This document shows, piece after piece, positions 35,068 to 46,129 of a stretch of 64,000 nt of DNA (position 1 is the first letter of the stretch; each line of letters opens with the position of its first letter). Under the pieces are notes generated by a model. The model was not told the origin of the DNA and ran no database searches. It worked only from the letters and a program-made list of their open reading frames with translations. Source of the DNA: Cryptomeria japonica. Its lineage: Eukaryota > Streptophyta > Pinopsida > Cupressales > Cupressaceae. The stretch spans positions 655,050,920 through 655,114,919 of the forward strand of contig NC_081405.1 of assembly GCF_030272615.1 (NCBI RefSeq), written 5' to 3'. Made by a program: the position numbers and the translations under genes.

Positions 35068-36812
35068 TTAGTTCACCTCTTGAAGGGGCAGTACCCCTAA
35101 TTCACCTCTTAAGTATATAAATGTAGTCTTTGGGAGAGGCTTGGTGAATATGTCTGCTAACTGCTCCTTACTGGAAACATGCTCCAGTGCAATCTCTTTG
35201 TTCTGAACCTTTTCCCTCAAGAAATGATACTTAAGCTCAAAGTGCTTGGTTCTAGAATGTAAAACCGGATTCTTGGAGATATTAATTACACTAGTATTGT
35301 CACAAAATATACTTACCGGTTCAGATACTGGAACTTTGAAGCCATTTAATACATGCTTCATCCAAATTGTCTGAGTGGAGTTCATGAAAGCTGCAACATA
35401 CTCAGCTTCCACTTTAGACTAAGAAATACAACTCTGCTTCTTACTCATCCATGAGACTAGTCTACCACTGAGGAAGAATGCACCATCGGTTGTGCTCTTC
35501 TGGTCATCTATATTACTAGTCCAATCAGCATCTATGAACACTTTCAAGTTGAAATCCTTGCTATATGGATACCACAATCCATAGTCAACAGTTCCCTTCA
35601 GATACCTAAGAATCCACTTGACTGCAACCAAGTGGGATTCTCTTGGGCTTTTTGGGAATCTTGCAGCAATGCCAACTCCATGTGCAATATCCGGTCTTCT
35701 ATGCACTACATAATGCAACTTACCAATCATCGATCGGTATTCCTTCTCATCAACCAATTCTGAGTCATCTTCTTTAGATAGTTTACAATCGGTCACCATC
35801 GGAGTACCAACCGGTTTGCTATCTTCCATGCCAAAGGTCTTCAACACCTCTTTAACATACTTGGACCGAGTGATAAAGATTCCATCCTTCATCTGTTGGA
35901 TCTGCAGTCCAATGAAGAATTTAATCTCCCCTATGAGTGACATTTCAAACTCTTTCTTCATCTCATCTGCAAACTCATGACTCATCTTGTCATCTCCACC
36001 AAAGATAATGTCATCAACAAATACTTCATAGATAAGGATTTGATCTCCTTCAAACTTCAAGTAGATATTACTATCTTCACTTGTTCTCTCAAATCCAATC
36101 TTCACAAGATGGGAATGCAGGCGTTCATACCATGCTCTAGGTGCTTGCTTTAGACCATATAAGGCTTTATGTAGCCTACACACCATGTCACTATCTTCAA
36201 GTAGGGAAAACCCATCTGGTTGCTCTATATACACCTCCTCTTCAAGTACACCATTTAGGAATGCAGATTTTACATCCATTTGATATACTTTGAAGCCTTT
36301 AAAAGCTGCATATGCAAGAAGCATACGAACTCCTTCCAATCTGGCTACAGGAGCAAAGGTTTCTCCATAGTCTTCTCCTTCTTCTTGAGCATATCCTCTG
36401 CATACCAATCTAGCTTTGTTTCTTACCACTGTGCCATCCTCATTCAGTTGATTTCTGAAGACCCATTTGGTACCAATGACATTTTTATGCTCCGGTCTGG
36501 GTACCAAAGACCATGTACCATTTTTCTCTATCTGGTCAAGTTCCTCTTCCATTACCTTGATCCAGTCTTCATCTTTATGTGCCTCTTTGAATTTTTTAGG
36601 CTCAAATTCAAAGATCATACATGAGTTTTCTCTGACCTTTCTTCTTGTAAGTATTCCTGCATCCTTATCTCCTATGATCTGCTTAGGATCATGATTCAGC
36701 TTAACATACCAAGGAATGGTCTTGATAGATTCCTCTTGCTTTTCTTCTTCATCCTCATCTCCATTAGTATCAGCATCTACATTTGTCGGTGTAGGAACAC
36801 TGTTACTGGTAC
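35068..36812 (-). pseudogene. Copia reverse transcriptase-RNase H, one stop, 5' truncated (element C)
   Basis: The minus strand encodes the Copia RVT_2 reverse transcriptase: the upstream [10 protein letters not shown] linker, then [53 protein letters not shown], and FVDD in place of the catalytic YVDD. RNase H follows, with FIDADW, EAEY and the CDNTSVINI aspartate, ending near HVSSKEQLADIFTKPLP. A single TAG at 35416-35418 interrupts an otherwise open frame. Copies DNA in the replication cycle when intact. Upstream, the frame ends abruptly at about 36812, so integrase, protease and gag are missing. The 3' LTR follows downstream. Confidence 0.9.
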
Positions 36813-36880
36813 AGGGCCCATAAAATAATTATTAGTATTAATAATAATAATCAATATTTACAATTTTTACCTAAGAAGTG
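36813..36880. other. AT-rich junction between two Copia fragments
   Basis: The sequence changes abruptly from element C coding sequence to attattagtattaataataa-type DNA and then to element D. A 19-bp direct duplication (36881-36899 and 36900-36918, starting ctcaatcttg) lies at the D side. This suggests a repaired break or deletion. Confidence 0.5.
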
Positions 36881-37763
36881 CTCAATCTTGATTAGTAAGC
36901 TCAATCTTGATTAGTAAGCTCCCTCTCAATCACAAGGTATCTTGATTTTCTTCTAGAGAACATATTTTTCTGAACATACATCTGAATTTTTGACTTCAGC
37001 AAGGGACGCTTGTAGTTTAAGTTTGAGAGGACAAGTTCTTGCAATGTGGCCATATTCATCACATATGAAACATTGTACTTTAGAGGAGTTTGTAGGCTTC
37101 TTGAATGATCGATTACCATATGTCTTTTTGTCCTTTTTCCTTTTCAAACTAGAGACTAGAACTTGAACATCTTCATCAATGGGTTTCATGATTCCTCTTG
37201 ATATTAGGTTACACTCTTCTTGAATGCAGTCAGCTTTTAGTCTATCAAATTTGGGAACTTTGGATCGAGCACTAACTCCTTGTCTAAAGTTTTCCCATAA
37301 GATAGGGAGCCCATTTTAGAGTTATCATAGTTAGCTCCTTATTATCATAAATGTGACCAAATGATGAGAGTTGGTTCCTTAATTCTGTTATCCTCATAAA
37401 ATATGAAGTGGTAGTTTCTTCTTTACTCATTTTAATATTAGAAAGTTGATTTTTAAGTGTGAGGATTCTGCTCGTGTTGTTAATCTCAAACATGTCTTTC
37501 AAGTCTTTGAACATGTCATATGCAGAAGCTAACCTTGTAATGATAGGTAGTAGATGACTCTTTACTCCATCTACTAATAACTCCATTGCTTTAATATTGT
37601 TCTTTTCCCACTAACTTTGTTCGTCTTTTCCATCAGGTTTAGAAGGATTCTCTATTATTGCTTTTAACTCATTCTTTCTTAGTACCAACATCATTCGTAG
37701 TTTCCATGAATCATAGTTTGAGGCACCTTCAAGTCTGTCTTTGAATCTGATTCCATTCGTCAT
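36881..37763 (-). pseudogene. Copia gag with zinc knuckle, broken (element D)
   Basis: The frame starts at the ATG 37761-37763 (MTNGIRFKDRLEGASNYDSW) and shows the Copia gag order. Next come a SHLLPIITRLASAYDMFKDL block, an RILTLKNQLSNIKMSKEETT block, and, in another frame, the nucleocapsid knuckle CFICDEYGHIARTC (CX2CX4HX4C) near 37040-37075. An early in-frame stop near 37610 and a frameshift near 37285 break it. The protein would form the virus-like particle. The rest of the element is missing. The primer-binding site and LTR directly upstream fix the orientation. Confidence 0.85.
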
Positions 37764-37848
37764 TTTAAAATACAGACTTTCAAGGATATATCAATATGAT
37801 CTTAATCGGATCTTCCTTCAGGCGGTTAGGCTTTATAGAAGGAAACCT

Positions 37849-37861
37849 GGCTCTGATACCA
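37849..37861 (-). other. Copia primer-binding site of element D
   Basis: The minus strand reads TGGTATCAGAGCC, the standard initiator tRNA-Met primer site of plant Copia elements, immediately inside the LTR. Confidence 0.9.
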
Positions 37862-38532
37862 TGTTAAATTTATGGATCAGAATTAAAATTTATCTTGTTC
37901 TATGTATTATCTATCACTGAATTGTTGTATAAATCTGATTGTCTTCTTTTATGTTGCAGGAGAGGAGGAGCATTTTTAATTTCAATGTCCATTCTCACAC
38001 ATTTCATTTGGTATATGTAGTGGGCTAGGTACAGTCAAGCGATGCCTTGAATGGCCATGTCTTTTGGACATGGCCGATCAAGACATCACTTGATCGTGCC
38101 CCCTCACAATAATAATGCAAGGCATATTACGTACCAACTGGTACATATATTAAGACACCCGATAATTATCGGTGGTGTATAGTTATCTTACCACCCGATA
38201 TAATTATCGGTGGAGCATGGTTTATATTAACACCCGATATAATTATTGGTGGCGCATGGTAATGTTGGCATTATCTTTTACACCCGATATAATCGGTGTG
38301 AACATAGACTAATCTAAACGATAGTTTAACCAATAATCGTTAAGTCTTATTTGCAAGAATTAACTCGATTTGTCAATCGGTGAATATGAATAGATTATCA
38401 GATTTGGATACTATGATTAATATAAAGGGAATATTTATCAATTGAATAATCAATATGATAAATGTTTGAATGAGAGACTTCATTTATCTCTCATTCAATC
38501 ATTTATCTTACCAAAGCTATTATGCATTAACA
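37862..38532 (-). mobile_element. 5' LTR of Copia element D
   Basis: This is a 671-bp LTR with ends TGTTAATGCATAA...AATTTAACA, so the tips form a perfect 6-bp inverted repeat (TGTTAA/TTAACA). At 38157-38310 it carries four copies of a CACCGATAATTATATCGGGT-type palindrome at 45-65-bp spacing, in the region where the promoter would lie. Confidence 0.9.
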
Positions 38533-38729
38533 AGAATAAACTACATGATTTTATACTTAAACAAACATTGTTGTATTTGTGGTGCCAATAGATAACACTT
38601 AAATGAGTTTTTTTTCTTTTTTATACTCATAGTGATTAATTGTCTCATATGTTTAATTTATTATGTATGAAGGTTAGCATGGGAAAAACAACAATCTTCA
38701 AAAATACCATTATTCGACAAGAATGTCAT

Positions 38730-39300
38730 CTTTATAATATTTATCTTAGCCAGATATTATATAATTAGAAGTAAAAAGTTAGCCACCACTACGACAAATA
38801 AAAAGAAAGAAAAATCTTAGACATTTCTAAACCTATAACCCAAACAAATTCAAATAGAACCAAATGATTCATATTAACCAATATTATTACTCTTGAAAAA
38901 AGGAAGTATTTGAATCATAATGAATGATGATAACTTAGTAAATACTTCAAAACCCTCATTGATCATAAATCTATTCTTAAGAGGGTCCCATTGAGCCATT
39001 ATGCTACATAAACATTACTGAACTTCAAATTGGTACAAATACATTTTATTGGAGCCCTTCTCCTTGAGAAAATTTCAATCTCTAAGCATTTTTCATGCGG
39101 TAGCGAAAAAACGAAGTGGTTAAAAAGATCAATCCTCAAGGCCATAGTTTTACTAGTCATAGTAGCATTCTAGTGGGGACAGATGAAGGATCATCTACAA
39201 GGGAGTTGGAGACTTTGTTAGAAAGTGGTAGAAACTTGTCAATGCATGCAGTGCTACTTCATACTAACATAGTACTTTTGAAACTTGTCAGTGCATGCAA
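38730..39300 (+). pseudogene. Broken upstream copy of the promoter and 5' end of the glyoxal oxidase gene
   Basis: From about 38730 this parallels 39490-40120: 'gaatcataatgaatgatgat', 'ataaatctattcttaagagggtccc', the leader, and then the coding start. The start codon is ACG at 39111-39113 instead of ATG. The signal-peptide region and the HLQGSW / LLHTN phrases can still be read with stops and shifts. Homology fades at about 39290. The functional gene begins about 660 bp further on. Confidence 0.8.
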
Positions 39301-39853
39301 TGCAATTGAAACATTGATTGATCAGTTTTTTTCTTTTCCAACAAAAGTGAACGTGGAGCATGTATGGTGAAACACAATCGTATCATTAAACAAATCGCAA
39401 GCAATCACTGTTAAAGCAAACGGAATGATTTTGTCTGCTCGGGTCTAATTTTGGGCAAGAATTAAAATTCGGGAAGCACTTCATCCCTCTAATAATAGTT
39501 ACCTTGGCCAGATTCTAAATAATTGTTAGTAGGAAGTTAGCCGCCACCTTATTTAAATTAAAGAGAGCGACAGATCTCAGAAATTCTAACCCTTAAGTGG
39601 ATATAACCCGGATAATTCAAACAACAGCAGATTAATCTCAGACATTTCTAAACCTATTAATGGATATACCCGAACTAATCCAAACAGCGCCAGATTAAAC
39701 ATACTCACCGACAGTCTCACTCCCGGGGAGAATTAAAATCACCTTGAATCATAATGAATGATGATGTAACAGCTTTGTAGTTACGGCCAGCTTAGCAAAT
39801 ACTTCGAAATTTCCATTGGCCATAAGTCTATTCTTAGGAGGGTCCCTTCAGCC
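39301..39853 (+). other. Upstream region of the glyoxal oxidase gene
   Basis: No other gene is seen. The part from about 39490 is the intact counterpart of the duplicated upstream block and is taken as the proximal promoter. Confidence 0.5.
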
Positions 39854-39860
39854 TATATAA
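39854..39860 (+). promoter_or_regulatory. TATA box of the glyoxal oxidase gene
   Basis: TATATAA lies 90 bp before the start codon, giving a short leader of about 60 bases. The upstream broken copy has no good TATA at the equivalent place (it reads 'ttatgctacataaa'). Confidence 0.6.
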
Positions 39861-39949
39861 TGGACTTCACATTGTACAAATCCAATTCAGTGGAGAACTC
39901 CATCTTCGGAAAATTTCATCTTTAAGCGTTTTTCATACGGCAGTGAAAA

Positions 39950-41599
39950 ATGAAGTGGGTAAAGAGATCAGTCTTAAGGGCCGTAGCTTGGCTGGTCATA
40001 CTTGCATTCTGCTGGGGGCAGACGGAAGCGAATCTGCAAGGGAGTTGGAAACTCTTGTTAGAAAACGGTGGAATATCGTCAATGCATGCGGTCTTACTCC
40101 ATACTAACAGAGTTCTCATGTTCGACCGGCTAGACCGGGGCCCGTCCAATATCACCCGAACCGACCCGGCCTGCACTAACGTAGCCTGGCCTCTTTCTTT
40201 CGATTCGGAGTGCTGGGCGCACTCGGTGGAATACGATATTGCGACCAATAAAGTGAGGCCGCTGCACCTGGTCACGGACACATGGTGCTCTTCGGGTGCA
40301 ATTCTCAGCGACGGGACTCTCCTCCAAACCGGAGGTGGTGGACTGGGTGAGAATACTACTCGCACTTTTAAACCATGCTCCGACCATACCTGCGACTGGG
40401 TTGAATCCACTACCGAGAAGCTGAGTTTCAAGAGGTGGTATGCCTCTAACCAGATCTTGCCTGACAATCGGATCGTCGTTGTGGGAGGCCGCCAGTCGTT
40501 TAGCTACGAATTTGTCCCCAAGAAAAAGCCCCATGATTTCTATGATCTTAACTTCCTTTTGCAGACAACTACTAATGTAATCGAGGAGAACAATCTGTAC
40601 CCGTTTGTGCATCTGTCTTCAGACGGCAATCTGTTCATCTTCGCCAATAATGAATCCATTCTGGTGGACTACAAGACAAACCAGGAGATCAGACGTTTCC
40701 CACAAATGCCTGGAGGGGGCGCACGGAACTACCCGAGCACAGGCTCTTCAGTCATGTTACCGCTGGACTTCGCCGACAATTTTGCAAGAGTTGAGATTAT
40801 GATCTGCGGAGGAACACCCTTGGGAAACTTCATAAAGGCGGACCAGCAAAAGGTATACCTCAAGGGTCTGAACAACTGCGGGAGAATTGAGGTCACCTCT
40901 GAGAACCCAGTGTGGCAGATGGAGAACATGCTCGGGCCCAGATTGATGGCCGACATGATCATTCTTCCCACGGGCGAAATTCTCCTAATCAACGGCGCAC
41001 AACAGGGATCTGCCGGGTGGCAAGATGCGCGGGTGCCCAGGCTCAACCCGTGGCTCTACAGACCGGCACAGCCCGAGGGTAACAGATTTACTGTCCTGGC
41101 TCCCTCAAGCATTCCTCGAATGTACCATTCTACTGCAAATCTTCTTCCCGACGGACGGATCCTCGTGGCCGGAAGCAACCCAAATGATTATTATAACTTC
41201 ACCGACGACGTATATTCCAAAACCGAGCTGCGCGTGGAGGCCTACAGTCCTTATTACCTGGACCAGCAATACGATCTGGTTCGACCCAGTATTCAGTTCG
41301 TTGGACAGTTCGAAGCGATCCCTTACGCATCCATATTCAAAGTTCAGTTCACAGTCGGTGGCACTCTAAGCCAGGACCTTCGTTTTCACGCCTACGCCCC
41401 TCCCTTCAATACCCACAGTGTTTCCATGAGCCAGAGAATGCTGTCGCTCGCTGCCACACCGGTTGCAAAAGAAAATGGACTTTACTCCGTGTTCTTGATG
41501 GCTCCGCCGACCCCGGTGGCTGCTCCTTCTGGGTATTATCTGCTTTATGTTGTCAATGGAGGTATTCCTAGCCAGGGGCATTGGATTCGCTTCGTGTAA
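39950..41599 (+). CDS. GLOX: Aldehyde/glyoxal oxidase (GLOX-like copper-radical oxidase), intact and intronless
   Basis: The frame gives 549 residues, normal for plant GLOX-like proteins. Residues 1-27 form a signal peptide (hydrophobic AVAWLVILAF), so the enzyme should be exported to the cell wall. The glyoxal-oxidase N-terminal beta-propeller follows, then a C-terminal DUF1929-type domain from about 440. All expected copper-site residues are seen: Cys113 (DTWCSSGAI) and Tyr164 (RWYASNQ) for the crosslinked Cys-Tyr cofactor, Tyr392-His393 (RMYHST) and His489 (NTHSVSM). Family members oxidise simple aldehydes to acids with release of hydrogen peroxide, in wall, pollen or defence contexts; the substrate here is unknown. 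The ATG at 39950 follows a TATA box and gives the signal peptide. Broken partial copies lie on both sides. Confidence 0.95.
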   Translation: MKWVKRSVLRAVAWLVILAFCWGQTEANLQGSWKLLLENGGISSMHAVLLHTNRVLMFDRLDRGPSNITRTDPACTNVAWPLSFDSECWAHSVEYDIATNKVRPLHLVTDTWCSSGAILSDGTLLQTGGGGLGENTTRTFKPCSDHTCDWVESTTEKLSFKRWYASNQILPDNRIVVVGGRQSFSYEFVPKKKPHDFYDLNFLLQTTTNVIEENNLYPFVHLSSDGNLFIFANNESILVDYKTNQEIRRFPQMPGGGARNYPSTGSSVMLPLDFADNFARVEIMICGGTPLGNFIKADQQKVYLKGLNNCGRIEVTSENPVWQMENMLGPRLMADMIILPTGEILLINGAQQGSAGWQDARVPRLNPWLYRPAQPEGNRFTVLAPSSIPRMYHSTANLLPDGRILVAGSNPNDYYNFTDDVYSKTELRVEAYSPYYLDQQYDLVRPSIQFVGQFEAIPYASIFKVQFTVGGTLSQDLRFHAYAPPFNTHSVSMSQRMLSLAATPVAKENGLYSVFLMAPPTPVAAPSGYYLLYVVNGGIPSQGHWIRFV

Positions 41600-42299
41600 T
41601 ACCCAGTTTCTCTAGCTACGATTTATTTTTTATACTTTGTAGTACGTTCGCTTTGGTTCTCCTTTGGGGAGCAAGCTATGTTAATGGTTCGATCTCTGCT
41701 GAGTTTGTGTCTAATTACACAGCTTAAATGTCCCTCAGGACTGCAGATGAGTTTAAAAGTGAGCTGTTATTCATGGACTCTATGGAATTCACAATTTTTT
41801 TTAAATCGCACAGATTTACACTTCATCGATAACAATACGTTGTTAGCGATCTAGTAGTACAAACCTGCCTAATGTTTAAGCCCAGCTGTGTAGAAATGTC
41901 ATTACGCACAGGCCATTACCAAGAACACGTTTTTCATTGATATATTGTTTTTAATTGTCTAGATCTTTCTATTTTGGGCTTTATTTTATCCCACAAAAAT
42001 TAATAGCCTCGAGTTATACCTACGCTCGTCTATTTAAATTAATAATGAATGTGTGTTCAGAGATTGTGAAAAACAAATGTTGCGTCCATTTATAAATTTC
42101 TCCTACAATATAAATAGGTTGTCCGATAATCTATTTTTGGCTTAAAAAATAGAACGATATGAATAAAGAATGCCTCAAAAGTTACAGCGCAGAAGGAGGT
42201 CGAGATCAGGAAGGTCGCCTATAACTATTTTTCTAAAATAATAGTCATCAAAGAATTGTAATTTAATTACTTGAATATAATTGGTAAGACATGTTTCTT
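41600..42299 (+). other. 3' untranslated region and spacer after the glyoxal oxidase gene
   Basis: The first 170 bases correspond to the 3' part of the downstream copy, so they are probably transcribed trailer. Further on there is AT-rich sequence with no supported gene. Confidence 0.45.
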
Positions 42300-42665
42300 T
42301 ATTATGCCCCTCCCTTCAACACCCACAGTGTCTCCATGGGCCAAGGAATGTTTCCGTTTGCTGCCACGCTAGTTGTATAAGAAAATGGGCTCTACGCTGT
42401 GTTCTTGACGTCTCCGCTGACTCCAGTGGCCACTCCTTCTTGGTATTAAGTGGTTTATGTTGTCAATAGAGCTTTTCCTAGCCAGGGGCATTAGATTTGC
42501 TTCGTGAAATACCATGTTTCTCTAACTGAGATTTATTTTTTATTCATAGCATATTTTCTTTGGCTCTTTTTAGGAGGGCATGCTATGTTAATGGCTCTGC
42601 TGAGTTTGTATCTAATTACACAGCTTAAATGTCACTCAAGACTACAGGTTAGTTTAAAAGTGCAT
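42300..42665 (+). pseudogene. Broken downstream copy of the 3' end of the glyoxal oxidase gene
   Basis: It parallels 41394-41765: YAPPFNTHS, the CAA-to-TAA type break after ATLVV, the VFL.SPLTPVA block and SQGH. It then continues with the same trailer (tttctctaactgagatttat, taattacacagcttaaatgt). Several stops and missense changes are present, so it cannot encode a product. It begins abruptly 26 codons before the end of the domain core, near the equivalent of His489. Confidence 0.85.
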
Positions 42666-43744
42666 TATTGTATTAGATCTACAACCTGCACACTTAGATA
42701 CTTTTTAGAAAATTGGCAACTGTAAAGCATTACAGGCACATGGAGAATAACAGTGGATAAGTCAAAAGTAAGTTTGATCAAGGCAGACCCAGTTAAGGAT
42801 ATATATGGGGTTATGTAGGGTTAAAATATGCAAAAGGAAAAGGATCCAAGGAAAAATGGACATCGCATGTTTGAGTCCTAAAAGATAGGATAAAAAGAAA
42901 ATCTACAAATCAATTAGTTCTGGAAAACCATTCCATTATGATAGTCAAAAGTAGCCCTCTAAGATCTAATATAGGAAATATAGACAGCACGTGCACTTCA
43001 AGATGATTCCCCTCATAATTTATAAAAATGCATGTTATCTACATTCCCACAAGCACAAACTTCTAGTTAGAAGAAGAACATAGCCTCACGCAAATACAAC
43101 AAAGATTATAATGCTACACGTAGATAGGACTCCTATGAGCACATACCACGAAAAATATACAAATGTGAGCTTGCTTGATATGGTAGAGTTATAAGAGATG
43201 CAAGTAGGAAAGGAAAAGAAACTATTAAAATACATTCGAATATCTAACAAGAATACTCAACATCAAGAAAATAGATTCAGACGAAAGATATTTGACTACC
43301 CATTGGTACTAGGGTGACAAGATGACTCTAGGTCAATATCAACAATAAAGTGGTATAGACCTTACTCTACCAAAGCCGAGATGCTCAAAGTATAAATCTG
43401 ATTAACAGATCCATGACTCATTGGCAATGTTATTTTCTAATATCTGCGACCCTCTCCTTGATGATACTCTCCCTCCCTCATGAGGGTGTTGAGGTCCCTA
43501 CAAACACTTGGTCACAAGAAAAATTCAGTTAGTCATATCTTAACAGTTTTATCAAATTCATAATATGCTACTAATTTAAATAACTCCATAAGTCATTTCC
43601 CTTATGATAGCAATTCATTCATAGAAGAATAAACAATTTCATAGATTAATTAGAACAAAGCATAATAAGCCTTTTCTAAAATTAAGAAAGAGGTATGTAA
43701 CAACTTCACTAAGGATGATATTGTGGGAAATCTAAGGATTTGGT
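42666..43744. other. Intergenic, nothing recognised
   Basis: AT-rich sequence without a supported gene, LTR or repeat. Confidence 0.5.
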
Positions 43745-44898
43745 TTAAATATGGAATTTGTAAGATGAACACTTTCTTGTGAACCACTTGGAAGAAAAAT
43801 GCTTCAACTTTGGGACAGGCTTCGATCTATGGGAAAAGCTGGTCCCTCTCATTGTGTTTTGTGTAAGGTTTAAGAGGAGAATAACGACCACCTTTTCATA
43901 CATTGTGATACTTCTTGGTAGCTTTGGTGTCACTTCCTCAATAAATGGGGTGTGTGTGATCACTCTAGAGAGTGTTGATAGTCTACTTGATGTTGGGAAT
44001 CTCAAAGTTTTGAGTCCAAGCCTTCACTTGATTTGGGATACAATATTTGCTATAATTATTTAGACAATTTGGTCTAAGAGAAACCATAGAATATTTAGAA
44101 AAGAAGGATGGTCTCTAGATAGGTTGTGGAATAGGATGGTTTGCGCCATTATTGAGTTGGGGAACTCCCACAAAAAAAAGAGCTCGACTTTGAGGGATAA
44201 CGAGGCTGGTTGGACCAATGCTTGGCCTAGCTATAGAGTCAATGTACATAGCAGTTAGACTATTAAGAGCATTGATAAGGCTTCTAAGTGGGTGTTATCT
44301 AAGTTTGGGGAGGCCAAGCTCAATTTTGATGGTGTCACTAAGAGGAATCCTAACAAAGCTAGTGGTGGGGGTGTTTTTAGGAATAACCTTGGTGTTCCCT
44401 TGCTTCTATATGCCAACAATATGGCCAAGGCTAAATCTTTAATCTAGGGCTTGATGATAGCTAGAGAGAAAGGATGGAGGAAGATGTGGATCAAAGAAGA
44501 TTCAAAGTCAGTCATTGGAGCCTTGAAGGGAGGAAGAGTCAACAATTGGCATCTAGATGTGATATTAGAGGTAGCGATGTTTCTTATTAGTAATATGGAA
44601 GAGGCTAGTATCTCTCACGTGGGCAAAGCTAGGAGTTCTATGGTGGATTTGGTTGCAAACTATGGCACTTGTTTGGGATTCAACTTTAATATGTACTCCA
44701 AGACTTGGGAGGGGGGTTTTCCTTTTGAAGTCTTCGTTTTGACTGAACATGATCTTATGACCGTGGCAACTAATCAATGTTTCTTCTTTCTTTACATCTT
44801 TTGACGCTCACCCCTCGAGCTATATTTTCTCTCCTTGGGTTATACCCTTTTTGTAACATGGTTCCTAGTCCCTTAATATAACCAGGATTTTTTTTTTA
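43745..44898 (+). mobile_element. 3' end of a LINE (non-LTR retrotransposon): zinc-binding and RNase H parts
   Basis: Assembled across stops and frameshifts, the plus strand shows the reverse-transcriptase zinc-binding tail (HCVLCKV, HLFIHCD near 43850-43905, WTIWSKRNHRIFRKEG near 44070). A plant-type RNase H follows: LNFDGVTKRNPNKASGGG at about 44320, IKEDSKSVIGAL at about 44490, and HVGKARSSMVDLVANYG at about 44615-44670, each with the expected Asp. It ends with 'taatataaccagga' and a run of T at about 44888, a tail seen in many plant L1-type elements. The endonuclease and reverse-transcriptase core are absent, typical of 5'-truncated LINE copies. Confidence 0.85.
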
Positions 44899-46129
44899 AA
44901 TACCTTATTTTTAATATATTAGATTATAAATTTGTATTATATTTTAATATACTTTAACGTTTAATCATATAATTTTTTTCTATCAATATTTCTAAATTGC
45001 ATATTGTAAAAAACGTAATAATAATTTCTTCTTAAAAAAATTTAAATCGAAGGTTAACTTTTTTCATAATTATTACAACCTCCTACAACTAAAGTAATTA
45101 GTTAAAAGAGCTTATTAATGTTAGATGAATTGGTAAGTTTGATATCAGTTAGATAGAAATAGAAATGAAATGGTTACTAGAATATATTTAAGTCAATTTT
45201 ATACAAGTGTTGTGCATTCACCAAAAATTAATTTTAATATTATTTTATATATTGAAATTAATAATCATATAATAATAAATTATGATTAAATAATTAATAT
45301 ATTTATTGAAATAAAATTTAACTTAAATGATCAACATATAAACTATTTGATGTGACTTAAATTCCTTTCTAACTACTTTATTCATAAATGATTATTTTTC
45401 TTTTTAAATATTACTATAAATAATTTATTTTAAAAATACTTATTTAATTCAAATTTAAACATAATTACTTCATAATAAACACCAAAATTTGTTATAGAAG
45501 TAGTGCCAAAAATAAAGTTCAGAATGATAAAAATGTATAATTAATAATAAGAGAGAAGTTATATTACTAACAATATAAAATGGAGTAACACTTCTAGTTT
45601 TCCATTGTGCCTCTCTAATTGTTCTACTCATTTCTCTAAAGAAACCATGTAATCTATCATTTCCGATATAAAAATAGAACCATGCTCTTGTATATGTAAA
45701 CTATCATATATTAATTAATCATAGCTGGGATAAGATTTTATTATGCAACCAAATGATGAATGACAAGTTTGTCATAATCATGATTAACATGTCTTCCACT
45801 ATCGATGTCATCTAATGGACTCACTATAACATATGGAGTAGAGTATTAGATATTATAGAATTGAAAGATTCAAGTTATTTCTAATTTATTTTGTCTATAC
45901 AACTTAAAAGTTGCTTTGATAATCATCTTTGAAGAGGTTTATAGCAAGATTGGAACACATAAATGTCTAATGTGTCACTTCTGATGTTAGATATATTTTT
46001 AGGAGTTGAAAATATTGGTGTTTTAACATTTTAATTAGTTGTTTTCATAATTTTGAGTTAATATATTTAATCAGATTTATTTAAAACTACATCATAAAAA
46101 TAAAAAAATTCAAATATACTTATGAATGT
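44899..46129. other. AT-rich spacer, nothing recognised
   Basis: Very AT-rich DNA with many short poly-A/T runs. No gene or clear mobile element is visible. Confidence 0.5.

Noticed and set aside
714-37861. tRNA genes suggested by primer-site complementarity (714-725, 37849-37861)
   Set aside because: Only 12-13 bases match the tRNA end, as expected of primer-binding sites. No cloverleaf is present.
33576-38532. Single internally deleted Copia element
   Set aside because: The flanking LTRs differ in length, tips and sequence, so two families are joined here.
39922-40467. 181-codon minus-strand open frame opposite the glyoxal oxidase gene
   Set aside because: Shadow of a GC-rich conserved gene on the plus strand. 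No domain, and no promoter on that side.
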